A stretch of 64,000 nucleotides of DNA. Source: Desulfobacterales bacterium. GTDB lineage: Bacteria; Desulfobacterota; Desulfobacteria; Desulfobacterales; Desulfosalsimonadaceae. A model generated the notes under the pieces. That model did no database searches. It was not told where the DNA came from and saw nothing but the letters and a program-made list of their open reading frames with translations. This document shows, one piece after another, positions 37,782 through 47,815 of the stretch (within the stretch, counting starts at the first letter, position 1; each line of letters begins with the position of its first letter). The DNA lies in assembly GCA_007134875.1 (NCBI GenBank), contig SLJY01000040.1, forward strand, positions 1-64,000, read 5' to 3'. The translations under genes were made by a program, and so were the position numbers.

Positions 37782-39836
37782 TTACAGGTTTCCGGCAATG
37801 CTTATTCCAAAACTGCGACCCATGCGATGGGCATGATATTCTTCGCCCCGGTGCGACTCGAAGACGTTGCCCGCATCCAGGGATACCCTCATCCGGTCCG
37901 TAAGCTGCCGCCAGATCCGGATATCGACGATGTAGTGGGAATCGATGGAATCATCGTTGGCGGTGTCTCGGTATTGGCTTCCGACAGCCGTCCAGGTGCT
38001 TTCAATGCCCGTGCGTCCCGTTGCGCTCACGTACCCCGGGACGAGGCTTACCGTGTACTCGGGAACAAAGGGCAGGTCGTTTCCGGTGCTCCGGTCTTCC
38101 GCGCGCGTCCATCCCGCACTTCCGCGCAGGATGAAGCCGACCCGGCGCAGGTTACTGAAGGAAAGCTCGACGCCTTCTATGCGGGCTTCATCGATATTCC
38201 GATAGCTAAGGACGGGATAATCATCGCCGTCGATGGTTACGATCCCGCCGGTATCGTAGCGGACCACCTTGTCTTTGAGATCCGTGCGGAAAGCGCCGAT
38301 GCGGGACCACCATCCATTATCCGGAAATGCGCGCTCCACGCTGATGTTGTAATTCACGGCGCGTTCCGGGGAGAGGTCCGGATTGGATTGCCGGAAATCG
38401 TTTCCATGGCGGTACATGTCGTCATAGTACAGCTGACGGATGGTGGGAGATTTGAATGCCCGGCCGACGGACATGCGCCATGTGACATCCTCCGCGGATT
38501 GGATGGCGGCGGAAAGCTTCGGGTTGAATTCGCCGCCGAAAACCGAGTGGTCTTCCCAGCGGATGCCGGGTACCAGGGTGATTCGCCTGTTTTGCAGAAA
38601 GATTTCATCCTGGAGGAAAATGGCGTAAATATCGATGTTTCGGTCAACACCGATTTCGCTTTCCAGGGAACCGTCGCCCGCGAAATTGTGAATGGTGTAA
38701 TCAAGGCTTTGCCGCTGGGCCTCTGCGCCCATGGTCAGCCACTGGCTGCTTCCGTACCAGGTGTAGATAGCCTCCGCCTGATCGTAGCCCGTATCGCCTA
38801 CCCGGTACCCATGGGTGAAACCCGGATACCCCTGAATGAAATCCTGCTTGTAGGCATATCCGGAAAGCCGCCACGACTCGATGGGGCTGTCGTATCGCAG
38901 CGACGTGGAAATCCGGTACTCATCGATTTCCCGATCATACCGGTGATCCGTCACCGTCCTGCTGGTCTCCCTCAGGGAGCGGGAAAAATCGCCGCTGATT
39001 TCAGCCGTTACGTTGCCCCCGAACCCGGTGCTCCAGCGCGCCATGGCCGAATCCCGGGTTGTTTGCTGCGGCAATCGGCCGGTTCCTTCGTCCGCTTCCT
39101 GCGCAAGCTGGATGAGCAGCCCCGATGCCCGTCCCACCGGAGATCCGAAGGATGCATGCGCCTGCCGCCTCCGCCGGGTGGATTCCTCCACGGAGTATCC
39201 TTTTCGCGGCATTACGTCGTAAACCCCGTAACCGGCTCCAACGGTACCCGAGCGCTTTTCCGGCACGGAACGGGTGATGATGTTGATGACGCCCGCCATG
39301 GCGTCCGCGCCATACAGGGCGGAGCTTGCGCCCTGGACGATTTCCACCCGCTCGACCATGGAAAGCGGAATCCGGTTCAGGCTGACGCCATAATCTCCGT
39401 GTGCACCCAGACCGCCGTGAACCCGCTGCCCGTCCACCAGAATCAGGCCATAGCCGTCATTGAGCGGAAGTCCCCTCAAAGTCAGCCGGAGATTGTCCGC
39501 ACCGATCGTATCGTCGAGATTGGTGACCGACATGCCGGGAACGCCCCGCAGAAGCTGCGGCAGATTGTTTGCGGAAGACCGATCGATCTCGTCTCTTGAA
39601 ATAAGCACCGTATCGACCGGCACGTCTGAGAGCGTATGGGGAGAGCGGGTTCCCGTTACCACAACGTCGTCATAAACGATGTGTTGCCCCTCACCGGCGC
39701 GTTGCTGAGCCCGGTTGTCTTGTCTCCCGTTATCGGCGAAAGCGGATACCGGCGCGGACAATAAAATACATAAAACCGTAAGCAGGCAAAAGCCGCTACA
39801 AGCAGCGAGGCGGGCGTTACTGGCCATACGAGTCAT
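37782..39836 (-). CDS. TonB-dependent outer-membrane receptor (BtuB/CirA-like)
   Basis: Plug domain VVVTGTRSPHTLSDVPVDTVLISRDEI, beta-barrel C-terminus; start placed at MTRMASNARLAA with AAAGGAGC RBS. Confidence 0.9.
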   Translation of the reverse strand: MTRMASNARLAACSGFCLLTVLCILLSAPVSAFADNGRQDNRAQQRAGEGQHIVYDDVVVTGTRSPHTLSDVPVDTVLISRDEIDRSSANNLPQLLRGVPGMSVTNLDDTIGADNLRLTLRGLPLNDGYGLILVDGQRVHGGLGAHGDYGVSLNRIPLSMVERVEIVQGASSALYGADAMAGVINIITRSVPEKRSGTVGAGYGVYDVMPRKGYSVEESTRRRRQAHASFGSPVGRASGLLIQLAQEADEGTGRLPQQTTRDSAMARWSTGFGGNVTAEISGDFSRSLRETSRTVTDHRYDREIDEYRISTSLRYDSPIESWRLSGYAYKQDFIQGYPGFTHGYRVGDTGYDQAEAIYTWYGSSQWLTMGAEAQRQSLDYTIHNFAGDGSLESEIGVDRNIDIYAIFLQDEIFLQNRRITLVPGIRWEDHSVFGGEFNPKLSAAIQSAEDVTWRMSVGRAFKSPTIRQLYYDDMYRHGNDFRQSNPDLSPERAVNYNISVERAFPDNGWWSRIGAFRTDLKDKVVRYDTGGIVTIDGDDYPVLSYRNIDEARIEGVELSFSNLRRVGFILRGSAGWTRAEDRSTGNDLPFVPEYTVSLVPGYVSATGRTGIESTWTAVGSQYRDTANDDSIDSHYIVDIRIWRQLTDRMRVSLDAGNVFESHRGEEYHAHRMGRSFGISIAGNL

Positions 39837-39883
39837 ATTTGCTCCTTTTCTGCTGCGCCGGGGAATAGCCGGCAGGTTCGGGG

Positions 39884-39933
39884 AAAAAAAAAGCCACGAA
39901 AGACGGCTTATAAAAAGCGCTCGCCTTCGTGGC
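39884..39933 (-). terminator. terminator/attenuator hairpin in the leader of the TonB receptor gene
   Basis: Minus strand: GCCACGAA...TTCGTGGC stem followed by T9, about 50 nt upstream of the receptor start codon. Confidence 0.7.
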
Positions 39934-40066
39934 TGATTTGCATGGTAAAACAAATTCTTAGGGTTCCGGAAAATCGGATCCGTCTTTGCCCGTGAACTTT
40001 GGGTGCACGGCTCATAGCGGCTTCTGCCGCCGGTTTTTACAGATTGCTCCGCATGTTATCCGTCAA

Positions 40067-40714
40067 CTACCAATCCCCGGCTTGCAGGTCAAGTTCTTTT
40101 TTTTCAGCCCATCGTCCCTGGCCGTCGTGCAGCAGATGGTTATCATCTGATAATCGATACATAAAGATTCGATACTGCCTTGCGATTTCTTCGCCGGGAT
40201 GATTCGTTTTCCAGGCAATTGCCCGGAAAAAATGTACCCGGTCCCGGTTTTCCGATTGTGCCAGGTCCAACACGGATTCGGGAACATCCTCCCGGACGGG
40301 CCCGACGCGTCCCGACAGCGTTTCGCCCAGTAGTGCATTGCGTTTGGCATCATTCAGATCGTCTTTTCGTTCCTTCATCTGCCGACGGGCCACCATGAAC
40401 TGTTCGTCTTCGGCTAAGTTCGGGGCCAGGTCCGACGGTCCGGTTTCGTCGTTGTCCGAAGGCTTCGGGGCAGGCCCTGAGGGTTCGCTATCGCCGTCAG
40501 CCCCGGAAATGGGCTCCTGGTTAAGCATGAGCGCCTTGAACAGTTGCTGTATTTCAGGACGGATATCGGCTGTCAGGCATATCTGAGGCGTTTCGGTGTC
40601 CCGGTCGGCAGCTGTTTCACCCCGGTGCGGTGCGCAGGAAATAAAGGCTGCGAATAACGAAAGTACCGCGATAATCAGGATAACGGGTTTCATAAAGTGC
40701 ATCCTGCTTGTCAA
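40067..40714 (-). CDS. lipoprotein, DUF1318/YdbL-like
   Basis: Signal with FAAFISC lipobox; RRQMKERKDDLNDAKRNALLGETLSGRVGPV...RVHFFRAIAWKTNHPGEEIARQY. Confidence 0.6.
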   Translation of the reverse strand: MTSRMHFMKPVILIIAVLSLFAAFISCAPHRGETAADRDTETPQICLTADIRPEIQQLFKALMLNQEPISGADGDSEPSGPAPKPSDNDETGPSDLAPNLAEDEQFMVARRQMKERKDDLNDAKRNALLGETLSGRVGPVREDVPESVLDLAQSENRDRVHFFRAIAWKTNHPGEEIARQYRIFMYRLSDDNHLLHDGQGRWAEKKELDLQAGDW

Positions 40715-40717
40715 TTT

Positions 40718-40872
40718 TGACGACTTCGTAAAAGTCCAATATCTGCGTTACGCGCAATTTCTCGGAATTTTACGTACGCCAGGTACGCTGCATTCTTCGA
40801 AATTGCGCAAGCCTTGATCTTGGAGTTTTTACAAAGCCGTCGGATCGCGACTTTTTACGGGTTCATCAATTT
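40718..40872. repeat. family B repeat (reverse orientation)
   Basis: TGACGACTTCGTAAAAGTCCAATATCTGCGTTACGCGCAATTTCTCGGAATTTTACGTACGCCAGGTACGCTGCATTCTTCGAAATTGCGCAAGCCTTGATCTTGGAGTTTTTACAAAGCCGTCGGATCGCGACTTTTTACGGGTTCATCAA. Confidence 0.88.
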
Positions 40873-41085
40873 TGCGATCCGTGAATATTGCGACGGCTTT
40901 TTCCGAGGCCGTCATATTGTGCTTGTCAAGAGCCGGTTCATGAATTACAACGTCTACAATTCGGTGCTTCCTGGTTGGTTTTCCGTCCCATCCGTGGCCT
41001 GACCGGCTTGAAAGATGGGCCGATCCGGTTTTGGTTGAAATTGGACTTTTTCCGAAGCCGTCAATAATTATTTCAAGGTGATGTT

Positions 41086-41340
41086 TTGACACAGAGACGC
41101 ATTACGCCCAGCTATGTATTTTTCTATATTCTTTTTTCCCAGGATACCTGGCGCATCCTCATCGGGCTTATGGTTTCGCTCTTTGTGACACCGCAGATTT
41201 TCACGCCGGACATGGACTTGGGGGCCCGCCTGGTATTGTATGCCATGCTCGCCGCGATCGGCTACGCCGGAGCCGGCATTCCGGCACGACTGATCGTCGG
41301 TGGGTTCAAAAAGCTGATTCTCGGCGATAAAGTGCCATAG
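41086..41340 (+). CDS. small hypothetical membrane protein
   Basis: 84 aa ORF with two hydrophobic segments. Confidence 0.55.
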   Translation: MTQRRITPSYVFFYILFSQDTWRILIGLMVSLFVTPQIFTPDMDLGARLVLYAMLAAIGYAGAGIPARLIVGGFKKLILGDKVP

Positions 41341-41460
41341 TGCCCGGGGTGAGCATGCCGCCGTTTTGTATACCAACTTTTATGCGGCTGCATTATTGTC
41401 GCTCAAAGTCCGCGAATCTGCAACCGGAAAATTCAGCCGGGCCCATGGTGCCCGAAGGAA

Positions 41461-41556
41461 AATCGTGATTTTTTCGTCGCTACATCCTATGTTCCTGACG
41501 CCTCAGTTTAGGTGACACAGAAATCGGCGAAAAAGACGGTTTTCCTTCAGCCGATA
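41461..41556. repeat. family A repeat (degenerate)
   Basis: AATCGTGATTTTTTCGTCG...AAATCGGCGAAAAAGACGGTTTTCCTTCAGCCG. Confidence 0.6.
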
Positions 41557-41575
41557 GATTGATAAGGGCGGAAAT

Positions 41576-43306
41576 ATGACCGTACACAACAGGGAAATCG
41601 CTGCCGCATTTGCCAGGATTGCCGATCTTCTGGAAATCCGGGGGGATAATCCGTTCAGGGTGCGTGCATACCGGGAAGCAGCCCGGGTACTCGAAGACAT
41701 GACCGAACCCGTAGAGCGGATGGTAAAAGACGGCGCCGACCTCACCCGAATCAAGGGTATCGGAAAGGATCTGGCCGAAAAAATCAAGGCGTTTGTCGAA
41801 ACGGGGCGGCTCGAATATCTCGAAAAACTGGAATCGGAAATCCCGGCCTCCCTGCTTGAGCTGATGAAGATCCCGGACCTCGGTCCCCGCCGGGTGGCGG
41901 TTATCCACAAAGAATTGGGGATCGAGACCGTCGAGGAGCTCCGGGCGGCCATCGAGACAGGAAAGATATCCTCTCTTAAGGGATTTGGCGAAAAATCCGA
42001 ACAGAAAATTTTCCATGCACTGTCTGAGATCCCGAACAAAAAAAATCACAGAATGCTTCTTGCGGACGTGGCGGCTTCCGCATCGTCATTTCAAAAATAC
42101 CTGGAAGAGCAGCCCGGCGTGGAGCGCGTCAGCCTGGCCGGAAGCTACCGGCGGGGAAAAGAGACGGTGGGCGATCTTGATATCCTCGTGATCTGCCGGG
42201 AAGGGTTCGAAGAAACCGTGATGGCGTCTTTTGTCCGTTTCGGGGAGGTGGCGCGCGTGCTGTCAAGGGGCACGACAAAAAGCGCCGTTGTTCTTCGAAG
42301 CACCCTCCAGGTAGACCTCCGGATTGTCGAAAGGTCGTCCTATGGTTCGGCCATGCATTATTTCACCGGATCCAGGGCGCACAACATCGCCATACGGAAG
42401 CTTGCCGTGCAAAACAAGTACAAGATCAATGAGTACGGGGTTTTCGAAGAAGGCAAAAAGATCGCGGGGGAAACCGAATCCGGGCTCTATGAAGCCATGG
42501 GGCTTCGCTACATCGCGCCGGAGCTTCGGGAAAACCTTGGGGAAGTAGAGGCCGCAAGGGAAAACCGGCTACCCCGCCTGATCGGTATCTCCGATATCCG
42601 CGGCGACCTGCACATGCACACCACCCGGACGGACGGCCGCAACACCCTGGCGGAGATGGCTGCTGCCGCCAGGGATCTCGGATACGAGTACATCGCCATT
42701 ACCGAGCACTCCCGTAAGGTGGCCATGGCGGGCGGGCTCGATGAATCAGGCCTGCGGCAATACATGGCGGTTATCGATGCTGAAAATGAAAAGATCGACG
42801 GCATCACCATTTTAAAAGGGATCGAGGTCGATATCCTGCCCGGCGGGGAGTTGGACCTGCCGGATTCGGTTTTGCGGGATCTCGATATTGTAGTGGGCTC
42901 GGTTCATTACCAGCAGCGTTTTCCGGTCCGCCAGCAGACCGAGCGGGTCATCCGGGCCATGGATAATCCGCATCTTCAGATCCTGGGGCATCCCACCGGG
43001 CGCCTTCTCAACCGGAGGGAGCCAATGGATATCGACCTGGAGCGGATTATCGAGGCCGCGAAGGAAAGGGACGTTATCATCGAACTCAACGCCCAGCCAG
43101 ACCGGCTCGATCTGCCTCATAACTACTGCAAGCTTGCAGCGGAAATAGGGGTGCCGATCGCGGTCTCCACGGATGCACACAGCACGGAAAATCTGCTGCG
43201 GATGAAAAACGGGATCACCGAGGCCCGGCGGGGATGGCTCACCAGGCAGGATGTGATCAATACCCGCCCCCTTGCGGAAATGACAGGAATGCTTCGCCGG
43301 CGTTAG
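41576..43306 (+). CDS. polX: DNA polymerase/3'-5' exonuclease PolX
   Basis: HhH motifs, GSYRRGKETVGDLDILV nucleotidyltransferase motif, C-terminal PHP domain (DLHMHTTRTDG, EHS). Confidence 0.95.
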   Translation: MTVHNREIAAAFARIADLLEIRGDNPFRVRAYREAARVLEDMTEPVERMVKDGADLTRIKGIGKDLAEKIKAFVETGRLEYLEKLESEIPASLLELMKIPDLGPRRVAVIHKELGIETVEELRAAIETGKISSLKGFGEKSEQKIFHALSEIPNKKNHRMLLADVAASASSFQKYLEEQPGVERVSLAGSYRRGKETVGDLDILVICREGFEETVMASFVRFGEVARVLSRGTTKSAVVLRSTLQVDLRIVERSSYGSAMHYFTGSRAHNIAIRKLAVQNKYKINEYGVFEEGKKIAGETESGLYEAMGLRYIAPELRENLGEVEAARENRLPRLIGISDIRGDLHMHTTRTDGRNTLAEMAAAARDLGYEYIAITEHSRKVAMAGGLDESGLRQYMAVIDAENEKIDGITILKGIEVDILPGGELDLPDSVLRDLDIVVGSVHYQQRFPVRQQTERVIRAMDNPHLQILGHPTGRLLNRREPMDIDLERIIEAAKERDVIIELNAQPDRLDLPHNYCKLAAEIGVPIAVSTDAHSTENLLRMKNGITEARRGWLTRQDVINTRPLAEMTGMLRRR

Positions 43307-45759
43307 ACCGGATGTAACCAGAGGCGTCCAAATGGGGGGAGGGTCATTCGAAGACTCTTTTCGTGCGGGCTGCAAACTTCGCCGGTAAAGCGATCCACCC
43401 ATGTTTTTCTGCCGGCCGAAAACTCTGCCGCCTGCTTCAGGGCCGATACATTGACCACCACGAGACTTTCCGCATTGCCCGCGCGGTTCGATACCATCGC
43501 CACAGGAGGGTTTCGATGCGAAACAACCCTCGCCTCTCTGCCCTGGGGATGCAGGGAGGGGTCCGCATCCGCGATTTCGATCAACTGCCGGATGCCGTCC
43601 GCGATGATTCCGTGGATATTTTCCGGATCGGCCAGTTTTTCCGTAAGATTTTCCAGGCTGCACCGCGTTCGTTTGATATCCCTGTATTCGCCCGTTTGCC
43701 GCATCCGGTGCAGGTCGTTTGGAAGGCCCGCCATGTCGTTGAAATAGATCGAGCGGACGTTTCGGCCCATGAGGGCAAACGCAAGCGTGTACAATCCCAG
43801 AAACCGCTTCGCTTCGAGTGTTATATCGTCTATCCGGATCATGGCGTCGCGGGTGGCGCAGCACAACTCGTAGGGCTCACGCCCGTTGATCAGTTTTTCG
43901 GCAAACAGGTCCATTATGGTGGAGGGCGCCTCATCTTCGGGGTATACATTGATCCTGTCCGCCAGGTCTTTTCGGGTACGGATTTCTTTTTTCAGAATCA
44001 GCGGGCCGCCGGACGTATTTTTTTTGGAAGGTGAACCCGGGGAAGCATCGAACAGGCGTTCGGCCGTTTCCCGGAAGTTGACCCCCGCAGTCCGGCACAC
44101 CGCCATCAATTCTTCCGGGTTGCATTGTCTCTCAGGCGTTTTTTTGTACTTGATCAGGCCGCCGTTTTGTATAACGGTTTGAGCCAGAGATGCCCTTTCG
44201 GAAAAATCGAGCAGGTCCATGCTCCCCCGCACGGATTTGCCGTCGTGGGTTTCCGCCACGCTGAATCGGATGGATGTTTCCGGGATATCGTATTGCCGGA
44301 TCAGTTTTCCAATGCGCTCCAGGGTCCTTGCATTTCCGGTGTTGAAGACAAGGGGGAGAACGCAGGGCAGGTGGAAGTCGTACATCATGGGCGGGGCGGC
44401 ATCCCTGTCGGACATCCGAGACAAAACGGCGCCCAGCCGATCGTTGACCTCCAGGTTCGCAACGATCCGGGGCGATACGCATGCCATGGAAAGGTAGAGT
44501 ATTTTCATCAGCTTTTTGACTTCAGGCAGCCCGAAGCAGGATGTGTTGGGCTTCTTGAAGGCATAGTCGGCCGCATCCAGGCGGAGCATGTTGAGATCCA
44601 GCCCGAGATACCAGGAAAAATCGTCGGCAAGCATTGACAGTCCTTCGAAGCTCTGCGTATTCACATCCGCCTGGACATGGGAAAACGTGGTCATTACGCG
44701 GACTGTCTCGCCGAACACCGCCTGGTCGTAGGTTTCGTATTTGCAGGCAATCCGCGCCGCATCATGAGCCGGAATGCCGGCTGCCGTAAGAAGATCCGAA
44801 ACCGAACGGATATGGGATGCGAAAATATAGGGCGGATTCGTGGTTTCCTGGATTTCGGAGAGCCTAAAAACGGTGTCCGGATCCCCCCCCTGCCGTTTAA
44901 GGTACTTGCGGAAAGGGGGAATATGGATGTAGTCCCCGTTCAAAAGCACCTGGTCGTTTCGGATTTTTTCAAAAACAGACAATATCCGTATGATTGCGGG
45001 GTCGAGATGGTCGGGTGCGAGAATGTCATTGACAGCCGCGCATTGTTCCTCCAGGTTCATCCGGGCGAACAATTCATCCGCGGGCTGCCGGCGGAAAACC
45101 GTAAACAAAGGAAACGGGCGCGGCCGGAAAACGGCGTCGAACGCCCCGGATGCGGCAAGTTTCCGGTAGTTGTTTTCGGAATAAACGTAAAACCGTTTTC
45201 CCGCATCGTCGTCTCCTTCCAAAAACGCCTTAAACCATGGGTTGTCAATGTCCACGTGGTTCAATACGAAATCGGCCATGGAAAACCGGGTCTCCGTAAG
45301 GCGGGAAAAAACGTCGTTGTCTCCGAAGCGCTCATGAATCCGGTCTCTTTCCACCTGGGAAAAGTATCCGTCATTGAACCGGTCCTCGGCGATCCGGCAT
45401 GCCGGCAGAATATGCAGTCCGCCGACGGACGGGAAGTATGTTTCCAGAAAATGATCCAGGGTTTCAAGGGTGGGCTCGTTTTTTTTGTGGATGCTGTCCG
45501 GGTAGGCAATAACCACGGTGCGGGGAAGGACACGGGAGAGCGGGTCGTCCGGTTGGAAAGAAAGGTCTTTTTTTCTGATCCGCTCCGGCTTGTTTTGCCA
45601 TACCGATTCAAGGCGTTCAATCCAGTACTCGGAAGTGTCTTCCGCCAGCCGTCCGTATTCGTATTCTGGATAGATCTCAGCAAAAAGATCGTCGATGGCG
45701 TCCGTGACATCTTCGCTGAGGGGCTGCCAGGCGGTGTTTGCTATCCCTTTCCGTGTCAT
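43303..45759 (-). CDS. GH13 sucrose-phosphorylase-like glycoside phosphorylase (818 aa)
   Basis: FVLNHVDIDNPWF, LNMLRLDAADYAF nucleophile region, AETHDGKSVR; overlaps polX stop. Confidence 0.8.
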   Translation of the reverse strand: MTRKGIANTAWQPLSEDVTDAIDDLFAEIYPEYEYGRLAEDTSEYWIERLESVWQNKPERIRKKDLSFQPDDPLSRVLPRTVVIAYPDSIHKKNEPTLETLDHFLETYFPSVGGLHILPACRIAEDRFNDGYFSQVERDRIHERFGDNDVFSRLTETRFSMADFVLNHVDIDNPWFKAFLEGDDDAGKRFYVYSENNYRKLAASGAFDAVFRPRPFPLFTVFRRQPADELFARMNLEEQCAAVNDILAPDHLDPAIIRILSVFEKIRNDQVLLNGDYIHIPPFRKYLKRQGGDPDTVFRLSEIQETTNPPYIFASHIRSVSDLLTAAGIPAHDAARIACKYETYDQAVFGETVRVMTTFSHVQADVNTQSFEGLSMLADDFSWYLGLDLNMLRLDAADYAFKKPNTSCFGLPEVKKLMKILYLSMACVSPRIVANLEVNDRLGAVLSRMSDRDAAPPMMYDFHLPCVLPLVFNTGNARTLERIGKLIRQYDIPETSIRFSVAETHDGKSVRGSMDLLDFSERASLAQTVIQNGGLIKYKKTPERQCNPEELMAVCRTAGVNFRETAERLFDASPGSPSKKNTSGGPLILKKEIRTRKDLADRINVYPEDEAPSTIMDLFAEKLINGREPYELCCATRDAMIRIDDITLEAKRFLGLYTLAFALMGRNVRSIYFNDMAGLPNDLHRMRQTGEYRDIKRTRCSLENLTEKLADPENIHGIIADGIRQLIEIADADPSLHPQGREARVVSHRNPPVAMVSNRAGNAESLVVVNVSALKQAAEFSAGRKTWVDRFTGEVCSPHEKSLRMTLPPFGRLWLHPV

Positions 45760-45798
45760 TGAATTAGTCTTGTCATGATTTCATTAACTGCTTAGTGC

Positions 45799-47424
45799 CT
45801 AATATCCATCCGGCTCCCCGTATGCGCCGGCCACCTCGTCGATTCGTTTTGCAATCTCAAGCAGTTCAAAGTCTTTCCATCTTCCGCCGACGATCTGCAT
45901 GCCGATCGGCAGTCCTTTTTTCGAGTATCCCGCGGGAATGGTAACAACGGGGTTCCCGGTAACATTGAACGGCGTGGCGTATGCCCCCATGGCGGTCCAG
46001 TAGTTGAGCTGCTTGTCGTCCACATGCAGCGGGCGGGTATAAATCGGCATGTTGAGCCGGACGGCATCCGGGGGGCGGTGTTCGATGGCCGGAAGGGCGG
46101 CCGCCGGGCATATAAACGCATCCCATTCGTCCATGAACCGGTCAAAGGATGCGATCAGCTGGTCCCTGCGGCTGAGAACCTCCACGGATTTTGTCACGGA
46201 CAGGGGATAGACCATCTGCATGAGCGGTGAACGCGCCCTGTACGACCAGCCGAAAACGAATGAAAACATGCGTATATAACCCGGCTGGTTGTACATCAAC
46301 TGAATGTCGTTCATCTCTCCCCAGCTTTTCCATACCGCCTGGAAATCATAGTCCGGATCGATCCGGACGACGGTGATCCCGGCATCGGAGAGCTTTTTGA
46401 TGAATTTTTTCATTGCTTCCCGTGTGTCCCCGGTAACCGGAACGTTTCCGAACTGGTCGGACCAGGCGATCCGCAGAGAGTCCAGGTCGGGCCCGCCGTG
46501 TTCTGATGGCTTCTGAACGGGCGTTACGGTGGCGTCTTTTCCATCGGGCCCGGCGATAATTTCAAATACCAGCTCAAGATCGCGAACGGACCGGGCGATG
46601 GGGCCGATGGCGGCCATATGGCGTACGGCACGTTTTTCCGGGTTGAAAAGCCCGGGGAAACTTCCATGGCGCGATACGGTATTTTCTGTTGGCTTGAAGC
46701 TGTAAGTTCCTGTAAAATGAGCGGGAATCCGGAGGGATCCGCCGATATCGCTTCCGATGTCGATGGGGCTCATACCGGCCGCTACCGCGGCTGCACCGCC
46801 TCCGCCGCTGCCTCCCGGCGTCCGCTCCGGGTCCCATGGATTGCTGGTCTTGCCGAACACATCGTTTCGGGTTTGCAGGTCCATGGCAAGATAGGGCAGG
46901 TTGGTTTTGCCGATAACAATGGCGCCGGCGTCCTTCAATCGCTCGACGACGGTTGCGTCGAACAGCGTCACCTGTTCCTTCATATCCGGGTGCGCATTGG
47001 TGGTTCGCATGTTCCGGACCGCAAAGTGGTCTTTTATGGTTACCGGAACGCCGTGCAAGGGCCCCCGGATCTCTCCCCGGGTAAAGGCTTCGTCCGCCTC
47101 GGCGGCGCGCCGGATCGCGTTGTCGCCATCTATGGTGATGATGGCATTCAGATCGGGATTGTGGAGATAAATGTGATTCAGGTGCGCCCGGACCAGTTCT
47201 TCGGATGTAACCTCTCCATTCCTGATCGTTTCCGCCATTTCGACAGCCGTATAGAATACATAAGGTCTGCCGCTTTCCCGCGGGGCATCCTGCGGGGCCT
47301 GGTAGGGCTTCGGGGGAGGCGTGGTCTGGCACCCGGTGGCTGTCAAAAAAAAGATGACTCCTGCCAGAATCGTAACGTGTTTGAAAACGTCTGAAAACGG
47401 TTTGCCCTGTGTTCGTTTCATCAA
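45799..47424 (-). CDS. amidase (amidase signature family), putative lipoprotein
   Basis: Signal FFLTATGCQ; GPLHGVPVTIKDHFAV, GSGGGGAAAVAAGMSPIDIGSDIGGSLRIPAHFTG. Confidence 0.9.
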   Translation of the reverse strand: MMKRTQGKPFSDVFKHVTILAGVIFFLTATGCQTTPPPKPYQAPQDAPRESGRPYVFYTAVEMAETIRNGEVTSEELVRAHLNHIYLHNPDLNAIITIDGDNAIRRAAEADEAFTRGEIRGPLHGVPVTIKDHFAVRNMRTTNAHPDMKEQVTLFDATVVERLKDAGAIVIGKTNLPYLAMDLQTRNDVFGKTSNPWDPERTPGGSGGGGAAAVAAGMSPIDIGSDIGGSLRIPAHFTGTYSFKPTENTVSRHGSFPGLFNPEKRAVRHMAAIGPIARSVRDLELVFEIIAGPDGKDATVTPVQKPSEHGGPDLDSLRIAWSDQFGNVPVTGDTREAMKKFIKKLSDAGITVVRIDPDYDFQAVWKSWGEMNDIQLMYNQPGYIRMFSFVFGWSYRARSPLMQMVYPLSVTKSVEVLSRRDQLIASFDRFMDEWDAFICPAAALPAIEHRPPDAVRLNMPIYTRPLHVDDKQLNYWTAMGAYATPFNVTGNPVVTIPAGYSKKGLPIGMQIVGGRWKDFELLEIAKRIDEVAGAYGEPDGY

Positions 47425-47623
47425 GTGTGTCCCCGGGTGAAAAAGTGATGTGTTGCGGATATGGGATCTGATCGCTACGTTTTACGGATGCGTCATTCAC
47501 TAAGGAATAATACCTTTTTTCGGGGTCGCAATTCAACAATGAAAAGAACAGCGGTAAACGAAAAAGTCGTTTTGATTCCTCCTTGACTGTTATCGGCAAT
47601 ATCGGTATAGGTTTCGCATTCAT

Positions 47624-47797
47624 GTCGACTTCGTAAAGGACGACCTCGCAAAAAAAGTCCAAATATCTGCGCTTGCGCGCAATCCCAAAGAATCTCATGT
47701 ACGCTTAGTGCGATGCATTCTTCGGGGTCGCGCAATCCGTGATCCTGAACTTTTTACAAAACCGTCAGCCGCGATATTTTACGAGTCCATCAAATCT
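47624..47797. repeat. family B repeat (reverse orientation)
   Basis: GTCGACTTCGTAAAGGACGACCTCGCAAAAAAAGTCCAAATATCTGCGCTTGCGCGCAATCCC...CTTTTTACAAAACCGTCAGCCGCGATATTTTACGAGTCCATCAAAT. Confidence 0.85.
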
Positions 47798-47815
47798 GCA
47801 AGAGGAGTTTGTTCC

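Noticed and set aside
36933-39599. 888 aa plus-strand ORF covering the DUF4198 and TonB receptor genes
   Set aside because: Antisense to two clearly recognisable proteins; low-complexity translation, explained by GC-rich codon bias.
44677-45762. 361 aa plus-strand ORF
   Set aside because: Antisense to the GH13 enzyme; no family motifs.
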